DNA of 64,000 nt from Chitinophaga sp. S165 (GTDB lineage Bacteria; Bacteroidota; Bacteroidia; Chitinophagales; Chitinophagaceae). The translations under genes and the position numbers were made by a program. The stretch's first letter is position 1, and every line of letters starts with the position of its first letter. Of the stretch, positions 54,473 through 63,640 are shown in pieces. The notes below the pieces were generated by a model. The model was not told where the DNA came from. It saw only the letters and a program-made list of their open reading frames with translations, and did no database searches. Where the stretch lies: contig NZ_QGTG01000001.1 of NCBI RefSeq assembly GCF_003182155.1, positions 1,980,991-2,044,990 of the forward strand. The letters are read 5' to 3'.

Positions 54473-57030
54473 AATAAACTGATCTCAAGTATTTTCAGGC
54501 CCACCGGCGGGATCGTTATCTGCCATTGAGTGCCTGTAAGATTTGTTCTTTCTGTCTTTCCGGTGGCATCCAGTACTGTCACCTGTTGCGTTGCCTTCAC
54601 TTTGCTTGCATCAAACTGTATGGTAGCTTGCTGTTCATCATCATCATCGTTCAGGAGCATGACATATATTTTGCTATGAGCCGTATCAGCTGCACTGATA
54701 TAATCCACCTGCGGATTATCGACTTTCAGCATACCGTCCGGCATGTACAACTTCACCGTATTACCGAAGATCTTTCCCGGAGCAAATCCATAACAGGTAT
54801 GCGGTCCGACCTTTGGTGTAACAAAGCCCTGTGGGAAGCTGATCCTGCCTTTACTGCGAAGGGTCGTTTCTGAAACAAGATAATCCATCAACAATCCTAC
54901 CTGCCACCAGGCATGATGCGGATAAGGACCAGCACCAGCGTTCATGGTCTTCCAGTAGTAAGACGCCACGCTGGTTTTCCTGTCAATAAAAGCATCCCGC
55001 CCCCATATGGCGGCACGGGCCATGTTGATGAAAAGAGAATCATTCGTAAGAGAAAAAAGACGAACAAACATACCCGCATGACTAGCCAGCATGATAGGGC
55101 CGTGGGAATTGGCAGAACCCAGGCTTCCGCCATGTTCAAAGCTAAGACCGGCCTGACTGATCTGCCAGTCTTCCCACTCCTCGCCTTTCACCGTTTTCTT
55201 TGCATGTGTAGGAATGGGATGCGTATAAATAGAAGCAGTATAGATCCTTGCGGCAGCGATAGCGGCATTTTTATACTGCTCATTACCACAAAGCGCATAC
55301 AGGTCCAGCAATGCCTGAACGGTTTGCCCCGTTGCAAAATCAGCTACAAAACGTGCATCACCGCATACCCCGAGAAAACAACCTTTGTTTACGCCTTCAC
55401 GTACCAGCCAGTCAGCGCCTTTACACGCAGCCTTCAGATACTTTTCATCTTTCAGAATGCGATAGGCTACCAGCAACCCATAGAACGTAGGCCGCAGGTC
55501 GGGTATGTCTGTAAAGACGGCCCTGTTGGTAGCTCCGTCATAAGCCACTTCCCAGTGACCGTCTTCATGCTGCCATTGCAGCAGTTTATCTGCCCCCATC
55601 CTGAGACGTTGTTTCAGCTGCTCATTCCCCGGATCAAACAATAATATATTGCCCATGTCCAGCATGGTGTAATAAGTCAATGCGATAGGCTCTACATAAG
55701 TGCCCCATTCTTCCGTGAAACGTTGACTTTTCCACAGATAATATTGTCCTGTGGCAGCTCCCTGAAAGAAGCCCGGTTCTGCCTGTTGTTGCGCCAGTTT
55801 AAAATTCAGTGCTCCCGGCAAACGCTTATTTAACAGAACACTATCTCCGGTAATAGTTGCCAGCATCCACATAGCGCCATAGTCAGAGTTCTTCATGGCA
55901 TCCTGCCCCGAACCGACCACACCGCCCAGGTATGCCTGTGCGCCTATCTCCAGCCCCTTATATTTAAATGTATGCCACATAGAAGTACTGTCGTTATCCA
56001 GGTAATGCAGCATGGACATGATCCTGTCTGAAACAGATTGTCTGGTTGTTTTCAGTTTCAGCATATCAGGAAAGCGATATACATCGTTGATCGCATGGCT
56101 GTATACGGTATACCAATCCGTTGGCTGCAATGTGTACCGGAAAGAAAAAGTACGCTGCTCTCCCGCTTTCATATATGAGCTATCCTGCCCTAATACCGGG
56201 TGATAGGCAACAGGTGTATAGTTCCCCCCTTTGTCCATTACGGAGAGTCCCAGCTTCCATAAGCTATGCGTATTCTGATCTTTCTCCCAGGGATCACGTC
56301 CCGTACCCGGATCGGGTATTACAGCGAGCGTGACGCCATCTGTAGTTATCAGCGGACTAAGCGTACTGGCAGTACGTTCCCTGAAAATAACCGGTTTATC
56401 AGGAATTCCTTGCCCATAGCCATAGCTGAGTACGAGATCAGGTTGTATCGTATTACTTTGAAAGTATCCCGGAATCATTGCAAAATCGGGCCGGTTATCT
56501 TTCGCAGTTGCCAGTGTGGGTGTAGCAATAGCATAATAACCGGCACGTTTCGCCGTCAGGGTGATACTAACGCGGATATCGTAGTGAAATTGTTCGTCCA
56601 GTTGCCATGTAGCAGACAGCTCCCAGTCTTTGTCCGTTTTGAAAAACAGCAGCTTGTTCCCGCTTACCTGCTGCATTTTCCCAGGATGAAAAATAAAAGT
56701 GGTGCCAGCGGTATTCATGCTGACGGGACTGAGATTATTCTCCCAGGTACGGACCAGGTATTTGTACTCCTTCAGTGAAAATCCGCCGGGGTGCGTATCA
56801 GCATATCTCAGGTCAGGATCAGTACCAGGTTTACGTGAAGAATATAACACCCTGTATTCTCCTGACGGCGCTGCCAACGCCTTGCCGTCTGTAGTGAGAA
56901 GTGAGATCTCGTATCCCTTTCTTGATCGATACCATTCCAGCGAAAGCTTGTCGTTCTGCAAACGTTGTGCATATGTACCTTGTGAGAAAAAAAGTGCTGT
57001 CACACTATAAACTACTGCGGTCCATCTCAT
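54469..57030 (-). CDS. Exported six-hairpin glycosidase-like protein, unknown specificity
   Basis: Signal peptide (MRWTAVVYSVTALFFSQGTYA). A beta-rich N-terminal domain (about residues 25-320) is followed by a helical (alpha/alpha)6-like region (about 340-740), with motifs such as NSDYGAMWMLATITGD, WQHEDGHWEVAYDG and PYPHHAWWQVGLLMDYL. A small beta domain ends the chain. It resembles heparinase/GH-type six-hairpin proteins often annotated under odd names in Bacteroidota loci. I cannot assign a GH family. It is encoded right after SusD, so it is probably the first surface or periplasmic degrading enzyme. Confidence 0.6.
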   Translation of the reverse strand: MRWTAVVYSVTALFFSQGTYAQRLQNDKLSLEWYRSRKGYEISLLTTDGKALAAPSGEYRVLYSSRKPGTDPDLRYADTHPGGFSLKEYKYLVRTWENNLSPVSMNTAGTTFIFHPGKMQQVSGNKLLFFKTDKDWELSATWQLDEQFHYDIRVSITLTAKRAGYYAIATPTLATAKDNRPDFAMIPGYFQSNTIQPDLVLSYGYGQGIPDKPVIFRERTASTLSPLITTDGVTLAVIPDPGTGRDPWEKDQNTHSLWKLGLSVMDKGGNYTPVAYHPVLGQDSSYMKAGEQRTFSFRYTLQPTDWYTVYSHAINDVYRFPDMLKLKTTRQSVSDRIMSMLHYLDNDSTSMWHTFKYKGLEIGAQAYLGGVVGSGQDAMKNSDYGAMWMLATITGDSVLLNKRLPGALNFKLAQQQAEPGFFQGAATGQYYLWKSQRFTEEWGTYVEPIALTYYTMLDMGNILLFDPGNEQLKQRLRMGADKLLQWQHEDGHWEVAYDGATNRAVFTDIPDLRPTFYGLLVAYRILKDEKYLKAACKGADWLVREGVNKGCFLGVCGDARFVADFATGQTVQALLDLYALCGNEQYKNAAIAAARIYTASIYTHPIPTHAKKTVKGEEWEDWQISQAGLSFEHGGSLGSANSHGPIMLASHAGMFVRLFSLTNDSLFINMARAAIWGRDAFIDRKTSVASYYWKTMNAGAGPYPHHAWWQVGLLMDYLVSETTLRSKGRISFPQGFVTPKVGPHTCYGFAPGKIFGNTVKLYMPDGMLKVDNPQVDYISAADTAHSKIYVMLLNDDDDEQQATIQFDASKVKATQQVTVLDATGKTERTNLTGTQWQITIPPVGLKILEISLL

Positions 57031-57076
57031 TCCTGTTTATTTTAGTCTGGCTTCGCTACTGCTATGCCTGTATACG

Positions 57077-58576
57077 TTATTTCCATGCCGGATTCTGTTC
57101 CAGCAGGTTATTTGCGTTCACTTCCATTTGCGGAATAGGAAAATACTGGTTCCTCGTTTGCGGTGCTCTTGTCTTAAATACATCATTTACCGCTGCCGGG
57201 ATCACCTGCCGGAAAGTGTTTGTACGTGTAAGGTCATACCAACGATCGCCTTCTCCATAAAGCTCCCAGCTGCGTTCCTGCAGTACTGCCGCAACAAAAG
57301 CATCTTTATCCAATCCTTCTGTGAGCCCATCCAGGCCTGCACGGGTCCTCACACGGTTGATATATGTATATGCATTACTTGTAGCGCCATGCTGCCTTGC
57401 TTCAGCTTCAGCTGCGATCAGGTACACATCCGCCAGTCTTAAGATAGGAATATTCGTACTATGGCTACCACCAATGGAATTCCGGTCAGCATATTTTCTT
57501 ACCAGCACGCCTTTGGGAGTAACGGGTGTAATAGCTGCCTGATGTACCGTTACGCCTTGTTTGTTCACATAACTGGTATCCATCAGCTGCCGGCGTTTAT
57601 CCTTCGGGTCGAAAGAATCGAAGAAAGCCTGATAAGCAAAAGCGGACCCGTAGGAAGTGTTACCGTATGCAGGAGCGCTGCTGTTGGGCGGACCGTACAG
57701 GCTCATGATCTGTGAGCTACGACCGTTGGTCATAGATTCTGCTTCGAACGCCCAAAGGTTCTCTTTCCTGGCGGCATCTTCACGGGCTACGTCATATACG
57801 TCCAGCACCTCGTCCATCAGCCCTATACCGCTGGTACTGTTCAATACTTTCTGTGCTTCCCGCAATGCCAGCTCCCAGTTTTCCCCATAGAGGGCCGCTT
57901 TTGCATACAAGGCTTCAGCTGCCTCTTTGCACGGACGGCCCTTTATAAGCCCGCTACCGTAATCGAACAGGTTTGCTTCAGCAGAGTCCAGGTCCAGGTA
58001 GATCTGCTTGTATACGTCCTCTTTGGGGCTTTTACCGACGTATGCATCATCGATCGACTGACTTGCCTTAGTCCTTACTACAATATCTCCGAAATTCTTA
58101 GTAAGGAACCAATGGAAGAAAGCACGCAGGAAATAAGCTTCTCCGAGGATCTGTTTTTTCCTTGCTGCGTTACTCATGACCGTGTTAGGCACCTTCAGCA
58201 ATACCCAATTCGCATTTTCAATACCGGCGTAACAGTTGTTCCAGATATCAACGGGCGATTCATTGGTACGGCTATAGCTGGCCACTGCACTATACTGCGG
58301 GTCAAAGCTGAAAAGTGTATAGGTATCCCTTCCTACCACGGGACGGGGATAGATCTGGTCTGCACTAAAATCGGGCACTATCAATGCTGAAGGACCGGCA
58401 TACAGATCGGCCAGCTCATTATACACTGCCGCCAGCGCCGCTTCTGCGTCTTCCGCCGTCTGATAAAAGTTCTCTGTATAGATAGAAGAATAGGGCGTCT
58501 CATCCAGTTTGCTGCAGGATAAAAAAGATAAAGTCAGCAGGGAGACAACACCATATCGTGAAAATATATTTTTCAT
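57077..58576 (-). CDS. SusD/RagB-family outer-membrane lipoprotein
   Basis: Signal peptide with lipobox FLSC (Cys21). The mature N-terminus SKLDETPYSSIYTENFYQTAEDAEAALAAVYN is the classic SusD start, followed by TPR-like helices (EAYFLRAFFHWFLTKNFGDIVV). The C-terminus has typical SusD repeats (NAYTYINRVRTRAGLDGL, FPIPQMEVNANNLLEQNPAW). It is the partner of the SusC receptor just upstream (24-base gap). Confidence 0.94.
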   Translation of the reverse strand: MKNIFSRYGVVSLLTLSFLSCSKLDETPYSSIYTENFYQTAEDAEAALAAVYNELADLYAGPSALIVPDFSADQIYPRPVVGRDTYTLFSFDPQYSAVASYSRTNESPVDIWNNCYAGIENANWVLLKVPNTVMSNAARKKQILGEAYFLRAFFHWFLTKNFGDIVVRTKASQSIDDAYVGKSPKEDVYKQIYLDLDSAEANLFDYGSGLIKGRPCKEAAEALYAKAALYGENWELALREAQKVLNSTSGIGLMDEVLDVYDVAREDAARKENLWAFEAESMTNGRSSQIMSLYGPPNSSAPAYGNTSYGSAFAYQAFFDSFDPKDKRRQLMDTSYVNKQGVTVHQAAITPVTPKGVLVRKYADRNSIGGSHSTNIPILRLADVYLIAAEAEARQHGATSNAYTYINRVRTRAGLDGLTEGLDKDAFVAAVLQERSWELYGEGDRWYDLTRTNTFRQVIPAAVNDVFKTRAPQTRNQYFPIPQMEVNANNLLEQNPAWK

Positions 58577-58600
58577 GTGGAAACAGTTTAAAGTGAGATA

Positions 58601-61600
58601 TCAGAAACCAACCTGCAATCCCAGCAGGAAAGAACGGGCCGTAGGATATACCAGGTTGTCTACTCCGATCTGTTTGTTGGAGTTGCCAAATGTGTTCACT
58701 TCCGGATCAAAGCCGGTATAATCTGTGATCGTGAACAGGTTGTTGGCACTGACATACACCCGTGCGGAACTGATATTTTTTATCTTTGGCAGGCGATACC
58801 CGAGGGTGATATTCTTACAACGGAGGAAAGAGCCGTCTTCCATGAACCGGTCTGTCAGCGGGAGACGTCCTCCCTGAAAACCGCTTACGTATTCATTACT
58901 GGGATTCGTAGGCGACCAGCGGTCCACCAACGCTTTATACATATTTCTGCTACCCAGCGGGTTCTCGAACGAATAACGGACGAGGTTATATACCTTGTTC
59001 CCCTGTGTTCCGGAAAAGAATGCACTGAAGTCAAAACGTTTAAAGTTCAGGTTAGTGGAGAACCCATAAATGAATGAAGGATTTGCATTACCAACAATTT
59101 CCTGGTCGCTGGCGCTGATGATCTTATCATTGTTCAGATCTTTCACCTTCACCCCGCCTGTACGACTGCCTGATCCCTCCAGGATCGTTTCATCTTTCTG
59201 ATATATGCCGTCAAACACATAAGTTTTAAACAATCCCAGCGGCTGACCTATCTGCATTACCTGGTAATTGCTTACAGTATATTCAGTAAGACCTCCGTCA
59301 AGCCTGGTCAGTTTATTGCGGTTCAGGGAGATGTTTCCTGCTACCGACCATCTCACGGCCTTATCCACTACGATCGCATCTACTGCCACTTCTATACCCT
59401 TGTTCTCCAGGCTGGCGAAGTTGCCGGTCACTTCATTGTATCCGGATGAACCGGGCAGTGTTTTCACAAAGAGCAGATCATCGGTTTTCTTATGGTAGAT
59501 ATCTGCCGTTACATTCACACGGTCTTTCCATAGTCCCAGGTCAAAACCAAGATCGGCCTGCAGTGAACGTTCCCATTTCAGGTCCTGGTTAGCAATACCT
59601 GTTGGTCTGATACCAGTGACAGGCGAGTGATTGAAATAATACATGCCGCTGGTACCCTGTAAAGAGAGCGACTTGTATGGGTCGATAGCACCTGCATTAC
59701 CGGTCATTCCGTAACTGAACCGGAGCTTCAGGTTACTGACAGCACTGACGTTTTTCATGAACGGTTCTTCTGAAGCACGCCATGCAATAGCAGCTGCTGG
59801 AAAGAACCCATATTTATTGTTCTTACCGAACTTGGTAGAACCGTCTACGCGGGCTATCAGGTCGAGCAAATATTTATCTCTGAAACCGTAGTTGATACGT
59901 CCCATGTAAGAGTCCAGTCTATCCCTGGAGCGGCTGCTGGAAACAGTTCTTTCAGTGGCCAGCTGCAATGCTTCATTAGCGGTAGCATCATTAGGGAATT
60001 TACTGGCGTTGATCGTATTGGAGTTAGCGCTGTTCCCCTGTGTGGCGAATAAGCCGGTCACTTTCAGGGAATGCTGTTTTGCAATACGGGTTTCGTAAGT
60101 AATAATGCTTTCATGCAACAAGACGATATTGTTAGCATTTACTTTTGATGCAGAGCCTCCACCGGCAGCAAGATCACCGCTGTTCATGATAGCGCGCGGT
60201 GAATAGTAATCGTTCAGCGATGAAGACAATACCGGGTTGAAGTTAGCACGGTAGGTCAGCCCTTTAAAAGGAGTGATCTCCGCATAGATATTTCCCAGCG
60301 TCCTGTTGATCTTATCTCTGTTCATGATCATGGACAGCCCGATAGGGTTCACTACTTCCCGGTAACGGCCATTCTCCTGATCGCCGAAAGGCCAGATCCT
60401 GCCGTCTTCCCTATAAGGTTTTAAAGTGGGCGGCGCACCTAATGCAGCGCCCAGGATGCTCTGCGTTACTGCACCTGCATCAATACTGGTAGAACCGGAG
60501 GGAACTGCATTATTAACTACATAACTTGTCAGGATACTTGCGCCAACACGTAGCAGGTCATTAACACGATGATCGAAGTTTAAACGGAAAGAATAGCGGG
60601 TGAAATCAGAACTGACCACGACGCCTTTCTGATTGAAATAGTTGCCGGACAACGCGAACTGTGTCTTTTCAGAACCACCTGCTACGGTTACCTGGTGGTT
60701 TTGCATAGGTGCATCACGGAAGATATAATCCTGCCAGTCTACGCCTTCGCCTAACGACGCGGGATCAGGGTAGATATTCGTTTTAAACACTTCGTTCTCC
60801 AACGCCGCATACTCTGCGGCATTGAGCATGTCTATCCGTTTGGTAGTGCGTTGTACACCATAATAGCCATCATAACTAACCAATGTCTTACCGGCTTTAC
60901 CTCGCTTAGTGGTGATCAGCACAACCCCGTTAGCAGCACGTGCGCCATAGATAGCCGTAGCGGAAGCGTCTTTCAGTACAGCAACAGATTCGATATCGTT
61001 AGGGTTGATGATGGAAAGGGAGCTGATATCATTGACGCCACCTGAATTGGATAACTGCACGCCATCTACGACATACAGCGGTTCTGAAGTACCATTGATA
61101 GAGTTAACGCCCCTGATACGCATGCTGATGTTCCCGCCCGGTGCTGCCGAGTTCTGTGTGATCTGCACGCCGGATACCCTGCCCTGTAAGCCCTGCACCA
61201 CATTGGATATAGGTGTTTGTTTCAGATCGGCAGTTTTCACGGATGCGATCGCACCTGCAACATTTGCTTTCTGTTGTGTACCATATCCTACCACTACTAC
61301 TTCATCAAGATCTTTCTTACTGGTCTGCAGCGTTACATCCAGCTGGCTCCTGCCGGCGAGCGGGACCTCCTGCGTAATATACCCTGTAAAAGTGAATACC
61401 AGCGTAACATCAGATTGTTTAAGCGGGAGGGAGTAAACGCCGTCCGGACCGGACACCGTTCCCGCTGTCGCCCCTTTTACCCTGACAGTAACCCCTGGTA
61501 GTGTCTCCCCGTTCTCTGCACCCGTTACCTTGCCTTTCACAGTGATCTGTTGTGAAAAGGCAATGATGGGGAACAGCAGAATTGGGAAAATTCCCATAAA

Positions 61601-61621
61601 GTGAATAACATTTTTTTTCAT
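58601..61621 (-). CDS. SusC/RagA-family TonB-linked outer-membrane receptor
   Basis: Signal peptide (to about residue 23). A carboxypeptidase-regulatory-like domain (V-K-G-K-V...V-R-V-K-G-A-T-A-G-T-V) precedes the SusC motif DEVVVVGYGTQQK and the plug (residues about 115-235). The beta-barrel ends in an aromatic residue (LGLQVGF). No STN domain is present, unlike the other receptor in this window, consistent with regulation by the divergent LacI-family gene rather than by sigma/anti-sigma signalling. It is the first gene of the locus. Confidence 0.94.
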   Translation of the reverse strand: MKKNVIHFMGIFPILLFPIIAFSQQITVKGKVTGAENGETLPGVTVRVKGATAGTVSGPDGVYSLPLKQSDVTLVFTFTGYITQEVPLAGRSQLDVTLQTSKKDLDEVVVVGYGTQQKANVAGAIASVKTADLKQTPISNVVQGLQGRVSGVQITQNSAAPGGNISMRIRGVNSINGTSEPLYVVDGVQLSNSGGVNDISSLSIINPNDIESVAVLKDASATAIYGARAANGVVLITTKRGKAGKTLVSYDGYYGVQRTTKRIDMLNAAEYAALENEVFKTNIYPDPASLGEGVDWQDYIFRDAPMQNHQVTVAGGSEKTQFALSGNYFNQKGVVVSSDFTRYSFRLNFDHRVNDLLRVGASILTSYVVNNAVPSGSTSIDAGAVTQSILGAALGAPPTLKPYREDGRIWPFGDQENGRYREVVNPIGLSMIMNRDKINRTLGNIYAEITPFKGLTYRANFNPVLSSSLNDYYSPRAIMNSGDLAAGGGSASKVNANNIVLLHESIITYETRIAKQHSLKVTGLFATQGNSANSNTINASKFPNDATANEALQLATERTVSSSRSRDRLDSYMGRINYGFRDKYLLDLIARVDGSTKFGKNNKYGFFPAAAIAWRASEEPFMKNVSAVSNLKLRFSYGMTGNAGAIDPYKSLSLQGTSGMYYFNHSPVTGIRPTGIANQDLKWERSLQADLGFDLGLWKDRVNVTADIYHKKTDDLLFVKTLPGSSGYNEVTGNFASLENKGIEVAVDAIVVDKAVRWSVAGNISLNRNKLTRLDGGLTEYTVSNYQVMQIGQPLGLFKTYVFDGIYQKDETILEGSGSRTGGVKVKDLNNDKIISASDQEIVGNANPSFIYGFSTNLNFKRFDFSAFFSGTQGNKVYNLVRYSFENPLGSRNMYKALVDRWSPTNPSNEYVSGFQGGRLPLTDRFMEDGSFLRCKNITLGYRLPKIKNISSARVYVSANNLFTITDYTGFDPEVNTFGNSNKQIGVDNLVYPTARSFLLGLQVGF

Positions 61622-61771
61622 AACTGTGGTTCTTGGTGTGTTAAGCCGGGATAAAATAAACTATACCTGAATGCTTGTAAAAGCCGGCATCTCTATGTAA
61701 CATGGAACTAAATCAGTTCAAATGTTCACAAACAAATTGATGGATCAAAATATTTTGGAGCTTTTTTTTCA

Positions 61772-61786
61772 TGGGAACGGTTCCAA
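61772..61786. promoter_or_regulatory. Candidate LacI-family operator 1
   Basis: TGGGAACGGTTCCAA contains the perfect palindrome GGAACGGTTCC (61774-61784). It has the central C-G and flanking GGAAC/GTTCC expected of a LacI-family site. It lies between the susC-like gene and the LacI gene. Confidence 0.55.
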
Positions 61787-61789
61787 TTT

Positions 61790-61819
61790 TTTGGGATAGT
61801 TCCCAAAACCTTATTTTTA
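61790..61819 (+). promoter_or_regulatory. Candidate LacI operator 2 overlapping the regulator's promoter
   Basis: TTTGGGA (61790-61796) and TCCCAAA (61801-61807) form an inverted repeat with a four-base centre. TTTG (61790-61793) is followed after 18 bases by TATTTTTA (61812-61819), one mismatch from TAnnTTTG. The site therefore overlaps the promoter of the LacI-family gene, fitting autoregulation. Confidence 0.5.
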
Positions 61820-61847
61820 TATCCCGGTTCCGTAAAATCATCCATGT

Positions 61848-62900
61848 ATGAAGTCAAAATACACGACTATAATAGACATTGCCCGTCAACTGAACATCTC
61901 CAAGTCGACGGTATCCCGTGCACTGACGGGCCACCCTAATGTAAAAGAGCATACCCGCAAGGCGGTGCTTGAACTGGCTGCCACTATGGAATACCAGCGT
62001 AACTCTCTTGCACTTGGGTTTAGCAAGCATACGACGAATACGATCGGCATTATGGTGCCGGAGTTCATGTCCACTTATTTTCCCTCTGTTATAGTCGGTG
62101 TGCAGGATGTGATGCAGGCAGCGGGTTATAACGTGGTGATCTGTCAGCAGAATGAATCTTATGAATCGGAAGTATCGAATATGAAATTGCTCCTCTCCTA
62201 TTGTGTGGATGGTATCATTGTATCGCATACCAAAGAGACGCGCAATTTTGATCACTTTACGCTGGCACAACGGAGAGGTGTGCCGTTGGTGTTTTTCAAT
62301 CGTGTACCGGATGATATGAACGTGCCGAATGTTGTTGTCAATGACTATGAGGCAGCCTTCCAGGCGGTGGAGCATCTGATCGGGATCGGACGTAAGCGTA
62401 TTGCCCATCTCGCCGGACCGGAGTCTCTTGTGAATACACGCTTACGGAGGCAAGGTTATCTTGATGCACTAAAGAAACATGGTATTCCTTACAATCCCGA
62501 CCTGGTATTATCGTATGATCTCACAACGGAAAAAGTGAAGATCTACATGAAACATTTCCTCGACCTGGAAACCCCTCCGGATGCATTGTTTGCCATCAAT
62601 GACCCTACTGCAATTGCTGCCATGGAAGTGGTGAAAGCGAAGGGGCTACGAATACCGGAAGACATTGCAGTAGTTGGGTTCAGCAATGACTTTTCAGCGC
62701 AACTGGTTTATCCCGGACTTACAACAGTTGCCCAACCGACAGCCGATATTGGCCGTACTGCTGCGGAGATGTTGTTAACAGAACTGAAGGCGAAGGTGAA
62801 GAATGATTATAGTATCAAGAAAGCACCGACTGTACAGTTACCTACGAAGCTGATCATCAGGGAATCGACGATGGTAAAGGGGAAGGTGAAGAAGCATTGA
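61848..62900 (+). CDS. LacI-family transcriptional regulator
   Basis: The N-terminal helix-turn-helix with hinge is complete: TIIDIARQLNISKSTVSRAL...PNVKEHTRKAVLELAATMEYQRNSLA. The periplasmic-binding-protein-like sensor domain follows (TNTIGIMVPEF..., with LLLSYCVDGIIVSHTKET). It is divergent from the seven-gene polysaccharide locus and probably controls it, sensing a sugar or sugar derivative. Two candidate operators lie in the shared intergenic region. Confidence 0.94.
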   Translation: MKSKYTTIIDIARQLNISKSTVSRALTGHPNVKEHTRKAVLELAATMEYQRNSLALGFSKHTTNTIGIMVPEFMSTYFPSVIVGVQDVMQAAGYNVVICQQNESYESEVSNMKLLLSYCVDGIIVSHTKETRNFDHFTLAQRRGVPLVFFNRVPDDMNVPNVVVNDYEAAFQAVEHLIGIGRKRIAHLAGPESLVNTRLRRQGYLDALKKHGIPYNPDLVLSYDLTTEKVKIYMKHFLDLETPPDALFAINDPTAIAAMEVVKAKGLRIPEDIAVVGFSNDFSAQLVYPGLTTVAQPTADIGRTAAEMLLTELKAKVKNDYSIKKAPTVQLPTKLIIRESTMVKGKVKKH

Positions 62901-62906
62901 AAAATA

Positions 62907-63566
62907 TTATTCAATTCCATACCGGATGCCCACCTTCCCGAAAAGCGTTTTGATCATATCCAGCTTTTCATCACACATTTCACCAGGGGATATACGCTCA
63001 TCGCTTAACCTTGTTTCCTTACACTCGAAACATAACTCAATAAATGCCAACGCTTTTCCATCATTATCCCGGAATATGATCGCATTGCGAGGACTATAAC
63101 ATTCGTTTGAACGCGAGCTGTATATCGGACCTGCAAAACCGTGATTGTATAAAATATCAGTCAATGTATCTATCTGAGACATTGTTAACGATACAACGTC
63201 CTTAACAGACAGGGGCTTGACTGTCGATATATAGTTTCCCGTCAACGTGTCCAACTCCAGCAAGCCCGGATCACTGCTGTTAAGTTTAATTTCGCCATCC
63301 GCGGTAATCGTCGCCAGGCCGTTTAAATCAAAAGAAATAAACTGCACCACATCTGATGTATTGAAGGGATACCGTTTCATTCTCGACGAGAATGTTTCAT
63401 TTCCGGTTCTCTTAAAGTGATGATTCCGTTTTTCCCGGGCTATTTCCTGCTTGGAAAGCATGCGATCCGGCGGCGGATAGTAGGTCTTTTTTTGGCCGTA
63501 CAGGGTCTGTGCGATGAATAACAAAGGGATACAGGCTAATTGTCTCAGGATCTTCAAGGCTGGCAT
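62907..63566 (-). CDS. Exported protein of unknown function, paralogue of the next gene
   Basis: A 219-residue protein with signal peptide (ILRQLACIPLLFIAQTLYG). The C-terminal 100 residues share T-L-T-D/G-I-L-Y-N-x-G, Y-x-P-R-N-A-I-x-F-R-D, G-K-A-L-A-F-I-E-x-C-F-E-C, R-L-S-D-x-R-I-S and C-x-E-K-L-x-M-I-K with the gene to the right. The Cys in CFEC and in the CDEKLD/CGEKLN element are conserved in both. No known domain is recognised. The gene ends six bases from the LacI gene's stop and converges with it. Confidence 0.55.
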   Translation of the reverse strand: MPALKILRQLACIPLLFIAQTLYGQKKTYYPPPDRMLSKQEIAREKRNHHFKRTGNETFSSRMKRYPFNTSDVVQFISFDLNGLATITADGEIKLNSSDPGLLELDTLTGNYISTVKPLSVKDVVSLTMSQIDTLTDILYNHGFAGPIYSSRSNECYSPRNAIIFRDNDGKALAFIELCFECKETRLSDERISPGEMCDEKLDMIKTLFGKVGIRYGIE

Positions 63567-63640
63567 TTTAATACCGGCAAGATAGCACTTTGCATCCAGC
63601 TGTCAACTATAAGTAGCCTCAAAAGAATATTATTGTAAGA

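Noticed and set aside
54913-55644. 243-residue plus-strand frame inside the six-hairpin gene
   Set aside because: Antisense shadow; no signal, domain or promoter.
61854-62408. 184-residue minus-strand frame opposite the LacI gene
   Set aside because: His/Arg-rich antisense shadow of a strongly supported regulator gene.
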